Below, in pieces: positions 51,496-59,272 of a stretch of 64,000 bases of DNA. Source of the DNA: a virus. The DNA lies in IMG/VR virus record IMGVR_UViG_3300046096_000928, positions 1-64,000 of that record. The stretch is one strand, 5' to 3'. Numbering within the stretch: position 1 is the first letter of the stretch; every line of letters begins with the position of its first letter. The position numbers and the translations under genes are program-made. The notes beneath the pieces are model-generated. The model did not search any database. It saw nothing but the letters and a program-made list of their open reading frames with translations, and was not told the origin of the DNA.

Positions 51496-52403
51496 TTAAA
51501 TTGAGGTAGATTGTATTACTTTTAAATTCTCTTTTAATTCTTCAATGTAATCTTTGTTTAATTTGATCGCCACATAATTTTTATTTTGTCTAATAGCCTC
51601 TTTTGCCACCGTACCAATACCAGCAAAAGAATCAAACACTACACCACCGACTGGACAACCAGCTTTTAAAAAACTCTAATCAAAGTATCTGGAAAACTGG
51701 CAAAATGATTAGAGTTTTTTGTTGGCTTCGTATTGACAATCCATACGGTTCTTTTTCTTCTAAAACCGTCGTTAATAAAATCGTTTAAATTATTTGGCTT
51801 TGAGATTTGACTTTCGATATTTCAAATTAGTGTGAACAGTTCTACTCGCAGATTCTTTAATCAATTTACAATCAAAATAATATTTTGATTGTTTAGGAAG
51901 TAAAAATATATACTCATGGCTTTTCGTGCATCTATCTTTAACTGATTCTGGCATTGCGTTAGGTTTATGCCAAATAATATCTTGTCTCAAATACCAGCCA
52001 TCATCTTGTAAAGCAAAAGCAACACGCCACGGTAAACCTATTAAATCTTTAGCTTTTAAATTTAAAGAAATTTCTCTTTTTATATTTTCTTGGCAACCAT
52101 CTTTATATTTTTATGTGATCCCACATTCTCATTAAGATTATCTGTTTTGCCTTTTAGTGAACTCATAGCATAGGTATCACCGAGATTTAACCATAATGTA
52201 CCTTCCTCTTTTAAAACCCGTTTAATTTCACGAAAAACCTTAACTAAATTCTCTACATATTCAGAAGGTTTTTTTTCTAAGCCTAATTGATTTTCGTGTC
52301 CATAATTCCTTAATCTAAAATATGGCGGCGAGGTAACACAACAATCTAGTGATTTATCAGCTAACGACTTCAAAACTTCCCTACAATCACCTTCTAAAAT
52401 CAT
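51496..52403 (-). pseudogene. DNA methyltransferase (TSPPY type), copy 5, multiply frameshifted
   Basis: Start DCREVLKSLADKSLDCCVTS then PPYFRLRNYGHENQLGLEKK; stop after KMVAKKI. A +1 shift continues as GCQENIKREISLNLKAKDLI, then GLPWRVAFALQDDGWYLRQD, HKPNAMPESVKDRCTKSHEY; then stops and at least one more shift; the end reads GGVVFDSFAGIGTVAKEAIR. All modules of an m4C/N6 methyltransferase survive but the reading frame is broken at least twice. Unlike copies 1, 2 and 4 it is of the TSPPY subtype. Confidence 0.75.
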
Positions 52404-52574
52404 CTTATTTTAATTACAACTATAAACAATCATACTACATACAAAGAAAAATTAACTAGGGATCAATATTTAATTGGATTTACCTTCTTTATTTTCTTTA
52501 TGAATAAATCATTGTTCCCAACTAGAAAAACTTTAATCCGTCCCATAATCATCAACAGAGAAAATAATTGTCCA

Positions 52575-52770
52575 TCTCCTCAACGGCTTCTTTTCTTTAA
52601 AAAAAAAGAAAAATCATTTTTACATAATTAACTTGATCTTTGTTTCTTTGATCAATAAGTGGATTTATTATTATTATGTGTATCAAAAACCTGTTATCAC
52701 GAATCCTAATAACACGATTTCTGTTATCACGAATCCTAATGATAGGAACTCGTCATCAGGATTATTTTGC
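52575..52770. repeat. Dispersed repeat copy 4 (degenerate)
   Basis: Same orientation as copy 2. ACATAATTAACTTGATCTTT matches, as does CGAATCCTAATGATAGGAAC against the 15-bp units; indels disrupt the N-terminal frame. From the ATG at about 52676 a shifted frame still gives NLLSRILITRFLLSRILMIG (five-residue period) and stops at TAA after TTG. In the remaining frame a 70-codon reading exists but does not match the other copies. Confidence 0.7.
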
Positions 52771-53016
52771 TATGACTACTGGGTAAATCAAATAAATGTC
52801 TATCAATACCTAAACAACATTTTAAAGGGAAAGAAACCGATTTAAACGGCAATAGAGATAACGATCAGTTTAATAAGTAACGATAAAATCAAAAAAAGGA
52901 GAAAAAGATAAGATTCTGTATTTTAATCGGATTTTGACTAAAAAAAGGCGATCGCCTAATTAAAAAAGATATAATTAGAGAAAAGATAAAATTAGAGAAA
53001 AGATAAAATAAAAAAG
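52771..53016. other. Intergenic upstream of portal gene
   Basis: A+T-rich. A HIP1 site at about 52949; the direct repeat AGAGAAAAGATAAAAT lies immediately before the portal ATG. No gene seen. Confidence 0.5.
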
Positions 53017-54489
53017 ATGAAAATAATTAAATTAAATGAAGATAGCCTATATAATCCTCATAGTGGATTAGGGACAGAATATAGCTCGTTAAAAAATACT
53101 TTTTTTAATCTCAGCTTACCAACTAACCCTGAGGATAGAGATAGTTTCTCTTTGTTGTATCGGACTTTATGGCAAGTAGAAAAAGTAGTAGATTACTTTC
53201 CTAGTGAGATGACAAAAGAATGGGGGAAATTAACTTTAAAACAAAATAGAAAAATAGAAAATGAGATAGATCAGATTACAGATAAATTAAGAGATATTTT
53301 TAGAGATGGTCAAAGATTAGCGAATCTTTATGGTTCAGCAATGGCAATTATCTATGTAGAAGATGGAGGAAAATTGTACGAGCCGATTAATTTCAATAAA
53401 ATAAAATCTTTTCAAGGTTACTCAAGAATATTTGATAGATGGGAATTAACAATCGCCCCAAACAGTTATTCAAATAATGAACCTTATGATCCTGAGTATT
53501 ATACTTTATTGACTTATTCAAATAATCAAAAAGTGCCAAATAATACATTAATTCACAAAGATAGAATATTAAGATTTAGGGGGCGAAAATTACCACCCTA
53601 TGAACAAATATTAAATCAAGGTTGGGAAGATTCGGTCTTACAGCCTTTCTTAAATCCATTAAAAAATTATTTAGCTGGTTATCAATATGTAACAGAAGCT
53701 CTAAGAGATTTTGAGATAATGATTGTTAAAATACAAGATTTAAACGAAAAATTGGCAGCGAGTGAACAAGGGTATAGAGCGATAAAACAAAGAGCAAAAG
53801 AAGTAAGTATTGATGCAAGTAGTCAACGTGGTTTGTGGATGGATAAAGAAACAGAAGAAGTACAGATATTAAGTAGGAATTTTAGTAATGTAGAAAAAAT
53901 AGTTGATATTTCATTAAGGGAAATGATCGCCTCCTCTGGTATTGATGCAGGTGAATTTTATAAAGAAAAGGATCAAATAAAAGCTAACAGTAAAGAGGAA
54001 AGATTAGCAACAGCTAATCGTATTAAATCATTACAAGAGGAAAAATGGAGTAACTTAATTGAATCACAATTAGAGTTAATTTTAGCTACATACAATATAA
54101 AAAAAAATAATAGAAAGTGGGAATGGATAAGTACATATTCACCGACGGAAACCGAAAAATTAGAAATGGACGATAAAGAATCAATTACTTTAGATAGATA
54201 TATCTCTAATGGTGTTTTAACGGCTGAAGAAGTTAGAACCTCAGTTTTTGATAATCCCGACACAAAAATAATGTTAAATGAAGTCGATAAAAAAAATGTA
54301 TTAAAAGAACCTGAAAATATAAAAGAAATCTTATTAAATGAAACTACAGAAGAAAAAGAAAAAAAAGAAAATAAAAAAGATGATCAAAATGAGATACAGA
54401 AATTTGTAGTGAAAGAAAATTCAGAATTATTACCAAATAGTTATTATGATATAGATTTAGACGAATTAGAAACTATAGAAGAAGATTAA
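53017..54489 (+). CDS. Portal protein (DUF1073 family)
   Basis: 490 residues. DUF1073 pattern: LYRTLWQVEKVVDYFPSEMT, LYGSAMAIIYVEDGGKLYEP, TLIHKDRILRFRGRKLPPYE, GWEDSVLQPFLNPLKNYLAG and REMIASSGIDAGEFYKEKDQ. The C-terminal tail (about 430-490) is very acidic/Lys-rich. Forms the dodecameric DNA channel. No terminase gene lies upstream here, unlike the usual order. Confidence 0.85.
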   Translation: MKIIKLNEDSLYNPHSGLGTEYSSLKNTFFNLSLPTNPEDRDSFSLLYRTLWQVEKVVDYFPSEMTKEWGKLTLKQNRKIENEIDQITDKLRDIFRDGQRLANLYGSAMAIIYVEDGGKLYEPINFNKIKSFQGYSRIFDRWELTIAPNSYSNNEPYDPEYYTLLTYSNNQKVPNNTLIHKDRILRFRGRKLPPYEQILNQGWEDSVLQPFLNPLKNYLAGYQYVTEALRDFEIMIVKIQDLNEKLAASEQGYRAIKQRAKEVSIDASSQRGLWMDKETEEVQILSRNFSNVEKIVDISLREMIASSGIDAGEFYKEKDQIKANSKEERLATANRIKSLQEEKWSNLIESQLELILATYNIKKNNRKWEWISTYSPTETEKLEMDDKESITLDRYISNGVLTAEEVRTSVFDNPDTKIMLNEVDKKNVLKEPENIKEILLNETTEEKEKKENKKDDQNEIQKFVVKENSELLPNSYYDIDLDELETIEED

Positions 54490-54800
54490 TCTTTATTTCG
54501 AGAATTATGAGTATCTCCGTTTGAAGGGCTAAATCCGTTTAGTTTTTCAAGATAGCGTTCAATTCTATCAATTCGTTTCTCGAAGGAACTAAACATATAA
54601 TTCATTTCTGCTCTTACCGCTTTTATATTAGCGGCATTCTCTCCTATATTATCCCTAATTTTATTAGTTTTGGATTCTAAACTGCTAGTAATATCGTTTT
54701 TGATAATTGTCTGTTTACTGAAATTAAGATAATTAATAAAGGGAACAAATATCGCCGTTACTAAGATTAGTGCAACTGAGATAATTTCAAAAGGGGTCAT
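54486..54800 (-). CDS. Membrane-anchored coiled-coil protein, 104 aa
   Basis: One N-terminal TM helix (ISVALILVTAIFVPFINYL) and a following coiled coil (RAEMNYMFSSFEKRIDRIER). Convergent with the portal gene. Could be a spanin-like or holin-associated protein; no lipobox. Confidence 0.55.
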   Translation of the reverse strand: MTPFEIISVALILVTAIFVPFINYLNFSKQTIIKNDITSSLESKTNKIRDNIGENAANIKAVRAEMNYMFSSFEKRIDRIERYLEKLNGFSPSNGDTHNSRNKD

Positions 54801-54847
54801 TTATTTAGATTATAAAAAGAATAAGTTCATTTTATATGTTAACAAAA

Positions 54848-55084
54848 CTAAATAATTGTCTTTTTAACTTTTTTTTGTTCCCAATTTTTTTGGAGATAAT
54901 TTTTTATTTGTTTAGCTTCGATTCTAGTCTGATTATATTCTTGAATCACTTTTAATAAATTAAAAGTGAGAAATAGAATAGCTATAAAAACTAAGAAAGG
55001 GTGACTTTTTAATCCTATTAATCCGAGTAGAAAGAAAAAAGTGAAGATTAGATTTCTTTTACATTTAGAATGTAATTTTAGCAT
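54848..55084 (-). CDS. Small membrane protein, 78 aa
   Basis: FFFLLGLIGLKSHPFLVFIA suggests a hairpin of two TM segments, then a basic tail. Next to another membrane protein; possible holin. No family motif. Confidence 0.5.
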   Translation of the reverse strand: MLKLHSKCKRNLIFTFFFLLGLIGLKSHPFLVFIAILFLTFNLLKVIQEYNQTRIEAKQIKNYLQKNWEQKKVKKTII

Positions 55085-55090
55085 ATTAAT

Positions 55091-55627
55091 TTAAAATTTA
55101 TTGATTTTGGTTATTAATAATGCTATCAGATATTGATTATCTTTATCTATTTTTTGTCTTATCGCATTTTCTAAAGATTTCGTCAATCGCTCATTAATTC
55201 TAGTTATCTTTTTTTTTATAAAAAAATCTAACATGTTGCGTTCGCTTTCTACTATGTTGTAAAATAAACAGAATCTATCAAATTGACTATCAGAAAAAGG
55301 GTATTTATCCTCTTCTAAAAAAATCACTTCATCTATTCGATCATAAATAAATTTGGCAGGTACGAATGGTTCAATCTTAGGAAAAACTAACTCATAATTT
55401 AGATAATCTTTTTGTAATTTCACAATACTATTTAATTTGATTAATAATGCCGTTAAATTAGAGTTATACCATTTCCCCGTATTTTTTCTGACTTGGGGAA
55501 TTAAATAGCCATCATTCCTTTTATTAAAGCCCGTCAATAACTTTTTCTTTGAGATATAGACGGGCGTATCATAACTTACTTTTTCGCTCAGTAAATTCAA
55601 TTCTTTTCTTACTAAATATAACTTCAT
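55091..55627 (-). CDS. Hypothetical protein, 178 aa
   Basis: MKLYLVRKELNLLSEKVSYD start. Overlaps the end of 55624-55821 by 4 bases. Mixed alpha/beta. No family recognised. Confidence 0.55.
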   Translation of the reverse strand: MKLYLVRKELNLLSEKVSYDTPVYISKKKLLTGFNKRNDGYLIPQVRKNTGKWYNSNLTALLIKLNSIVKLQKDYLNYELVFPKIEPFVPAKFIYDRIDEVIFLEEDKYPFSDSQFDRFCLFYNIVESERNMLDFFIKKKITRINERLTKSLENAIRQKIDKDNQYLIALLITKINKF

Positions 55628-55821
55628 TTTAAGTAATCTTTTAATACTTCTAAAATATCGTTTACGTTTACCTCACTTAAATCTTTTAATTGCATACATA
55701 AAGTTAAAACCCCGTCTTTATCTTCTTTTGATTCAATCGTGGCAAACTCTGTTTTTACAGAGTGTTTACTTGCTTCGATATTGTTTACGCCTTTCCCTTC
55801 TAATAGTTGCTTTAAGTCCAT
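55624..55821 (-). CDS. Small paralogue family, member 1, 65 aa
   Basis: MDLKQLLEGKGVNNIEASKH, then VNVNDILEVLKDYLK. Same layout as 56126-56326 and the broken copy at 55854-56068 (MDLxxxL start, beta hairpin, amphipathic ending). Function unknown. Confidence 0.6.
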   Translation of the reverse strand: MDLKQLLEGKGVNNIEASKHSVKTEFATIESKEDKDGVLTLCMQLKDLSEVNVNDILEVLKDYLK

Positions 55822-55853
55822 TGTTTTATTTTTTCGATTATTTATTAATTGTT

Positions 55854-56068
55854 CTAGCTGATTTGATTACTGGTTTTATTTACGAAAACTTTAAGAAGTC
55901 TCAAAATAAACTTAATTTTTTGCTCATCCACGTCTTTAACTTCAATGAGTAATCGGGGAAATCTTTATTTTCTTTTATTTCTACTGTTACGTAATCTGTT
56001 TCTACATAGTTTGTTGATTCTACTATGCCCGTTACTCCGTAATCTAATAATTCCTGTTTTAAGTCCAT
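55854..56068 (-). pseudogene. Small paralogue family, member 2, frameshifted
   Basis: Starts MDLKQELLDYGVTGIVESTN and YVTVEIKENKDF, then the matching continuation LLIEVKDVDEQKIKFILRLL is in another frame, ending at TAG 55854. One indel near the middle restores a frame of about 71 codons. Confidence 0.55.
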
Positions 56069-56125
56069 TATCTAAAATCCTTTATTATTTATTTAATTTT
56101 GCTCCCGCAAAAAGGCTTTTAATGA

Positions 56126-56326
56126 TTATTTGATCATATCTTTAAGTGTTTTTAAAATCTCTTTTATTTGGGATTCTGTGACTTTCTTAAATCCTATCTC
56201 TAATTTAAAGTGATCCTCGTTCTCTTCTTTTATCACTACGAAGTATAAATCATCGTTACTTACTGATTGAGTTACTTCGTATGGATCAGCAAGCCCTAAA
56301 GTTTCTAATTCTTTTTGTAAATCCAT
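56126..56326 (-). CDS. Small paralogue family, member 3, 66 aa
   Basis: Start at MDLQKELETLGLADPYEVTQ (56326), chosen by alignment to the two paralogues; TATAATGGA precedes it. Ends with SQIKEILKTLKDMIK. The 56326-56601 gene stop touches its start. Confidence 0.6.
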   Translation of the reverse strand: MDLQKELETLGLADPYEVTQSVSNDDLYFVVIKEENEDHFKLEIGFKKVTESQIKEILKTLKDMIK

Positions 56327-56601
56327 TATATGAAGTCCTTTTCTATATTTTCTATTAACGAATCTTGGCAACTCAAACCCACTTCGGTGATTATTTGATT
56401 TACTGTAATCTGTGTTGTTTCAATTATACTACTAAAATTATGAATTAGGGAAAATATATTAGAAATAGTTATCAACAATAAAACTTTTTGATGATGCTCA
56501 ATCAAAAAATCGTAATCTTCTTTTTCTAACTCCCATTCTATATTTGACTTCATTACTAAAAATGTATCTAACTTTTGGGTGAAAATATCTGTATTCATCA
56601 T
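56326..56601 (-). CDS. Hypothetical protein, 91 aa
   Basis: MMNTDIFTQKLDTFLVMKSN start; one amphipathic-hydrophobic region, YDFLIEHHQKVLLLITISNI, maybe membrane-associated. First gene of the small-gene operon; divergent from 56663. Confidence 0.5.
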   Translation of the reverse strand: MMNTDIFTQKLDTFLVMKSNIEWELEKEDYDFLIEHHQKVLLLITISNIFSLIHNFSSIIETTQITVNQIITEVGLSCQDSLIENIEKDFI

Positions 56602-56662
56602 ATTTGTTTTATACTTGTAATAGTTATATATTACATTAAAATGAGAATAAAAAATAAAAATA

Positions 56663-57124
56663 ATGACAATTTCATATCAAGGGTTACTGACCGAATTAAA
56701 AAGTATAAGCAAGGGGTTAAAAGGAGTAACTGGGATTCAATACAACGCACTGTTTACCTTTAAAGAAGGTATGGGTAATATTGTTATTGATGAAACCACA
56801 GGCAACTATAATTTAGAGACTGAAATGATGAGAACAGTAAAAGCTAAATTGATAAAAAGAAAAGACGGCACAGTAGAGAGTGAAGGAGGATTAAATTACT
56901 CAAGGGTATATTGTGAAGGTTGGTTAGTTACGCCCGTTGAATATAACGGACGGATACCTAATGTAGTTGATTGTAGTTTTATTCAAAATAACTTATCTTA
57001 TGAAGGTAAATTTTATTTCACGGACGCTATGACAACACCTGTTACTGAATCAATGGATTTGGCGATTGCCATTGGTCAAGCTATACAAGGTTATTTTGAA
57101 TTGAAAGGAGATAACGGATTATAA
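56663..57124 (+). CDS. Putative tail completion/terminator protein, 153 aa
   Basis: Mixed beta protein, MTISYQGLLTELKSISKGLK start, ESEGGLNYSRVYCEGWLVTP, FYFTDAMTTPVTESMDLAIA. Overlaps by one base the likely HK97 gp10-type gene that follows, a usual neck/tail-terminator pairing. Assignment by position. Confidence 0.5.
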   Translation: MTISYQGLLTELKSISKGLKGVTGIQYNALFTFKEGMGNIVIDETTGNYNLETEMMRTVKAKLIKRKDGTVESEGGLNYSRVYCEGWLVTPVEYNGRIPNVVDCSFIQNNLSYEGKFYFTDAMTTPVTESMDLAIAIGQAIQGYFELKGDNGL

Positions 57125-57498
57125 TGAAATTTACTTTTGATGAAAAGAAATTCTTAAAAGAGGCTGAGAGAATAGCTGTCAAAGGATTTGGTAAAGTAGC
57201 GGATGTAATGCAAGAACAAATAACTGAAGAAAAAAGAGAATACCCTAACCTTACGGTGCGGAGGTATGGAGAGGGTAAAACTGGACGTATTGCTACAAGC
57301 CCTAGAGACGTGGTAGATAGTGCTGATTTAAGAGATAGTTTTATGAACGCTAGTAGAATAGAAGGGAATACTATTATTTTTAATGCTACATGGGATGCGG
57401 ATCATGCTAGTTTAGTTTATTTAGGGACTTCTAAAATTCCTAGCTATACGTGGGTTGATAATGTAGTACAAACAATTAATTGGCAAACTATTATTTGA
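57124..57498 (+). CDS. Putative HK97 gp10-like head-tail joining protein
   Basis: 124 residues. FLKEAERIAVKGFGKVADVM, YGEGKTGRIATSPRDVVDSA, LRDSFMNASRIEGNTIIFNA and WDADHASLVYLGTSKIPSYT follow the gp10-like pattern (N-terminal helix, RDVVDxGxLRxS, C-terminal HAxxVxxGT). Likely a neck/tail completion factor. Convergent overlap with YbeY. Confidence 0.7.
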   Translation: MKFTFDEKKFLKEAERIAVKGFGKVADVMQEQITEEKREYPNLTVRRYGEGKTGRIATSPRDVVDSADLRDSFMNASRIEGNTIIFNATWDADHASLVYLGTSKIPSYTWVDNVVQTINWQTII

Positions 57499-57979
57499 TC
57501 GTAATTAGATTGATTTCTTCTAATAAATTTTCTTGCTGTTTTAACATTTCTACTAGACTTTGATCGTCAGGGTGATTCCATCCTAAGAGATGTAAGAAGC
57601 CATGAGAAGCTAACCAAGTTAACTCAATCTTTAAAGCGTGTTGTTGAGTTATAGCTTGTCTCTTAGCTGTTTCTACTGAAATGATTATGTCTCCCAAATA
57701 AATAGGTTCATCTAAATCATCAATCAATATTTCATTTTCTAAGGAGGCAAAACTTAAAACATCGGTTGTTTTATCTATGTTACGAAATTGATTATTTAAT
57801 GCTTTTATTTCTTCATCATTAGTTAATCTTAGAGTTAGTTCATAATGATCATTTTGGGGAGTATCTGGACTTAATAAATTTAACCATTGTTGAAACCAAT
57901 CTTGCCAAATGTCTGACAAAATTGGTTTATCTTGGCTATTGGAATATAAATCTTCAAAGAAAAGAGTGATAGTAGCCAT
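57491..57979 (-). CDS. ybeY: Endoribonuclease YbeY (rRNA maturation factor)
   Basis: 162 residues, full length. The HxxxHxxGxxH zinc motif is intact: SHGFLHLLGWNHPDD (residues about 120-134). Upstream motifs LTLRLTNDEEIKALNNQFRN, KTTDVLSFA and YLGDIIISVETA are the standard YbeY order. Known members are single-strand metalloendoribonucleases that act in 16S rRNA processing and ribosome quality control. Presence in a virus is unusual. PhoH, its usual genomic partner, is at 6682. Confidence 0.92.
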   Translation of the reverse strand: MATITLFFEDLYSNSQDKPILSDIWQDWFQQWLNLLSPDTPQNDHYELTLRLTNDEEIKALNNQFRNIDKTTDVLSFASLENEILIDDLDEPIYLGDIIISVETAKRQAITQQHALKIELTWLASHGFLHLLGWNHPDDQSLVEMLKQQENLLEEINLITIK

Positions 57980-57983
57980 AGGT

Positions 57984-58154
57984 TTAACGTGTTAAGTAAG
58001 ACATTGCAATTAAAAAAGTAAATAATCCTAAAGTAGTTAAGAAAAAATGCCATAAAGAAATTCCTTTTTTAGCAACCATATTACGCATCGCTGATTTAAC
58101 AAAACTATCTTTTATCTCCTTATTGGCGATCGCCTTTGTTTCTTCTTCATTCAT
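57984..58154 (-). CDS. Small membrane protein, 56 aa
   Basis: MNEEETKAIANKEIKDSFVK start, C-terminal TM helix LWHFFLTTLGLFTFLIAMSY. Starts 7 bases after the next upstream gene's stop and ends 5 bases before YbeY; likely co-transcribed. Contains a HIP1 site. Confidence 0.55.
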   Translation of the reverse strand: MNEEETKAIANKEIKDSFVKSAMRNMVAKKGISLWHFFLTTLGLFTFLIAMSYLTR

Positions 58155-58160
58155 ATTTTA

Positions 58161-58394
58161 TCAGTAAAAATTTATTTGTTTTTTTTCATAATAATCTAAT
58201 TTTGTCTTTAAGATAACTAATTCTTTTTCTAAATCGGTTATTTTTTCATTTTGTTGGTCAATTCTTTTGTCTAATTGCTTTTCTACTTTATTAAGTCTAT
58301 TCTCACTTATCATACCAAATAATAGACTTAGTAAAGTATAGCCACCTGTTATTGTAAATAAGACTTGCTGATAATGTTCTAATAAAAAAATCAT
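58161..58394 (-). CDS. Membrane-anchored coiled-coil protein, 77 aa
   Basis: N-terminal TM (VLFTITGGYTLLSLLFGMIS), then coiled coil with NRLNKVEKQLDKRIDQQNEK. Same layout as 54486-54800. Possibly a holin/antiholin or adhesion protein. Confidence 0.55.
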   Translation of the reverse strand: MIFLLEHYQQVLFTITGGYTLLSLLFGMISENRLNKVEKQLDKRIDQQNEKITDLEKELVILKTKLDYYEKKQINFY

Positions 58395-58441
58395 CTTTTT
58401 TCTTCTCAGTCTATACTTTAATTGTATTAAAAGTATATTAA

Positions 58442-58678
58442 TTAAGATTTTATCCCACGCTTTTTAGCTTCTTCGGCATATTTTGAATATTCCATTAATT
58501 CCATAGCTTTTCCCCCAAAAACTAATACTTGCTCATAGGGTACATAACGATCAATGCCATACATTGCATCTACACCCTCTACAGATTCTTTTTCGATGTA
58601 CTCTATCACAGCTAAAAGTTCATCATCTTTTAACTCCACAACTTCATAATCATTTATTAATACGACTGGAGGTTTCAT
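58442..58678 (-). CDS. Hypothetical acidic protein, 78 aa
   Basis: PPVVLINDYEVVELKDDELL start. No family recognised. Precedes the TM genes on the same strand. Confidence 0.5.
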   Translation of the reverse strand: MKPPVVLINDYEVVELKDDELLAVIEYIEKESVEGVDAMYGIDRYVPYEQVLVFGGKAMELMEYSKYAEEAKKRGIKS

Positions 58679-58728
58679 TTTTTCTTACTCTAAACTATAA
58701 TTTAATCATACTTCATTCGCATTACAAT

Positions 58729-59120
58729 ATAAATCAAATTATTCACGCTGATTGTTTTGATATTCTTAAAGATTTACCTGATAATTCTATCGATGCAATC
58801 GTTACTGATCCGCCGTATTTCAAGGTAAAAAAGAACAATGGGATAATCCTGGACATTCCCAACGGTATCATTTTATAAAGGTAAGCATCCTTGTGAAAAG
58901 CTCTTAGAATTAATAAAACATATAGTAAAAGCATCAACTACAGAGAATCAAGTAATATTAGATTGCGATCGCTGGTAATTTCACAACAGCGATCGCCTGT
59001 TTAGAATTAAATAGAAAATATATCTGTATTGAGAAGGATAAAGATTATTTTGAGATTGGCAAAGAGAGGATTGCCCGTTGGCATGAGAATAAACAAACTG
59101 ACTTGTTTGCGGGTAATTAA
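58729..59120 (+). pseudogene. DNA methyltransferase copy 4, remnant
   Basis: The start codon is ATA (was ATG in copies 1 and 2), then NQIIHADCFDILKDLPDNSI, AIVTDPPYFKV, a shift, KHPCEKLLELIKHIVKAST, TENQVILD, a deletion in the AdoMet motif, and AGNFTTAIACLELNRKYICI, KDYFEIGKERIARWHENKQT, DLFAGN to the TAA. About 500 bp shorter than the intact genes. Two HIP1 sites arise in the remnant. Followed by leader 4 and a T5orf172 regulator. Confidence 0.8.
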
Positions 59121-59272
59121 TCTTAAGTAAATCTGTTATTTATGACTTAAAAATGTTACAATAAATAAAGGAAGTGAATACTAGAAAAGCAACCCATAAA
59201 TTGCGTTATGAATTGCTTATTATCATCTAGCATCCCCTAAACCATTTAACCTAAATAGGAGATATATTTATT
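59121..59272 (+). promoter_or_regulatory. Structured leader 4 with extended -10 promoter
   Basis: TGTTACAAT (-10 at 59157-59162), AAAGG, then the element 59181-59230 with outer stem CTAGA/TCTAG and inner GCAA-CC-CATAA / TTATG-AA-TTGC. CCTA (in CATCCCCTAAACC) can pair with TAGG in AATAGGAGATATATTT before the ATG. The 40 bp upstream of the -10 also match leaders 1 and 2. Confidence 0.8.

Noticed and set aside
52633-52845. 70-codon frame in repeat copy 4 as a gene
   Set aside because: Its peptide does not match the mini-ORF of the other copies; the matching frame is shifted and short.
53017-54489. Large terminase near the portal
   Set aside because: No Walker A/B or nuclease motifs of a terminase were found in any neighbouring frame; it probably lies outside the window.
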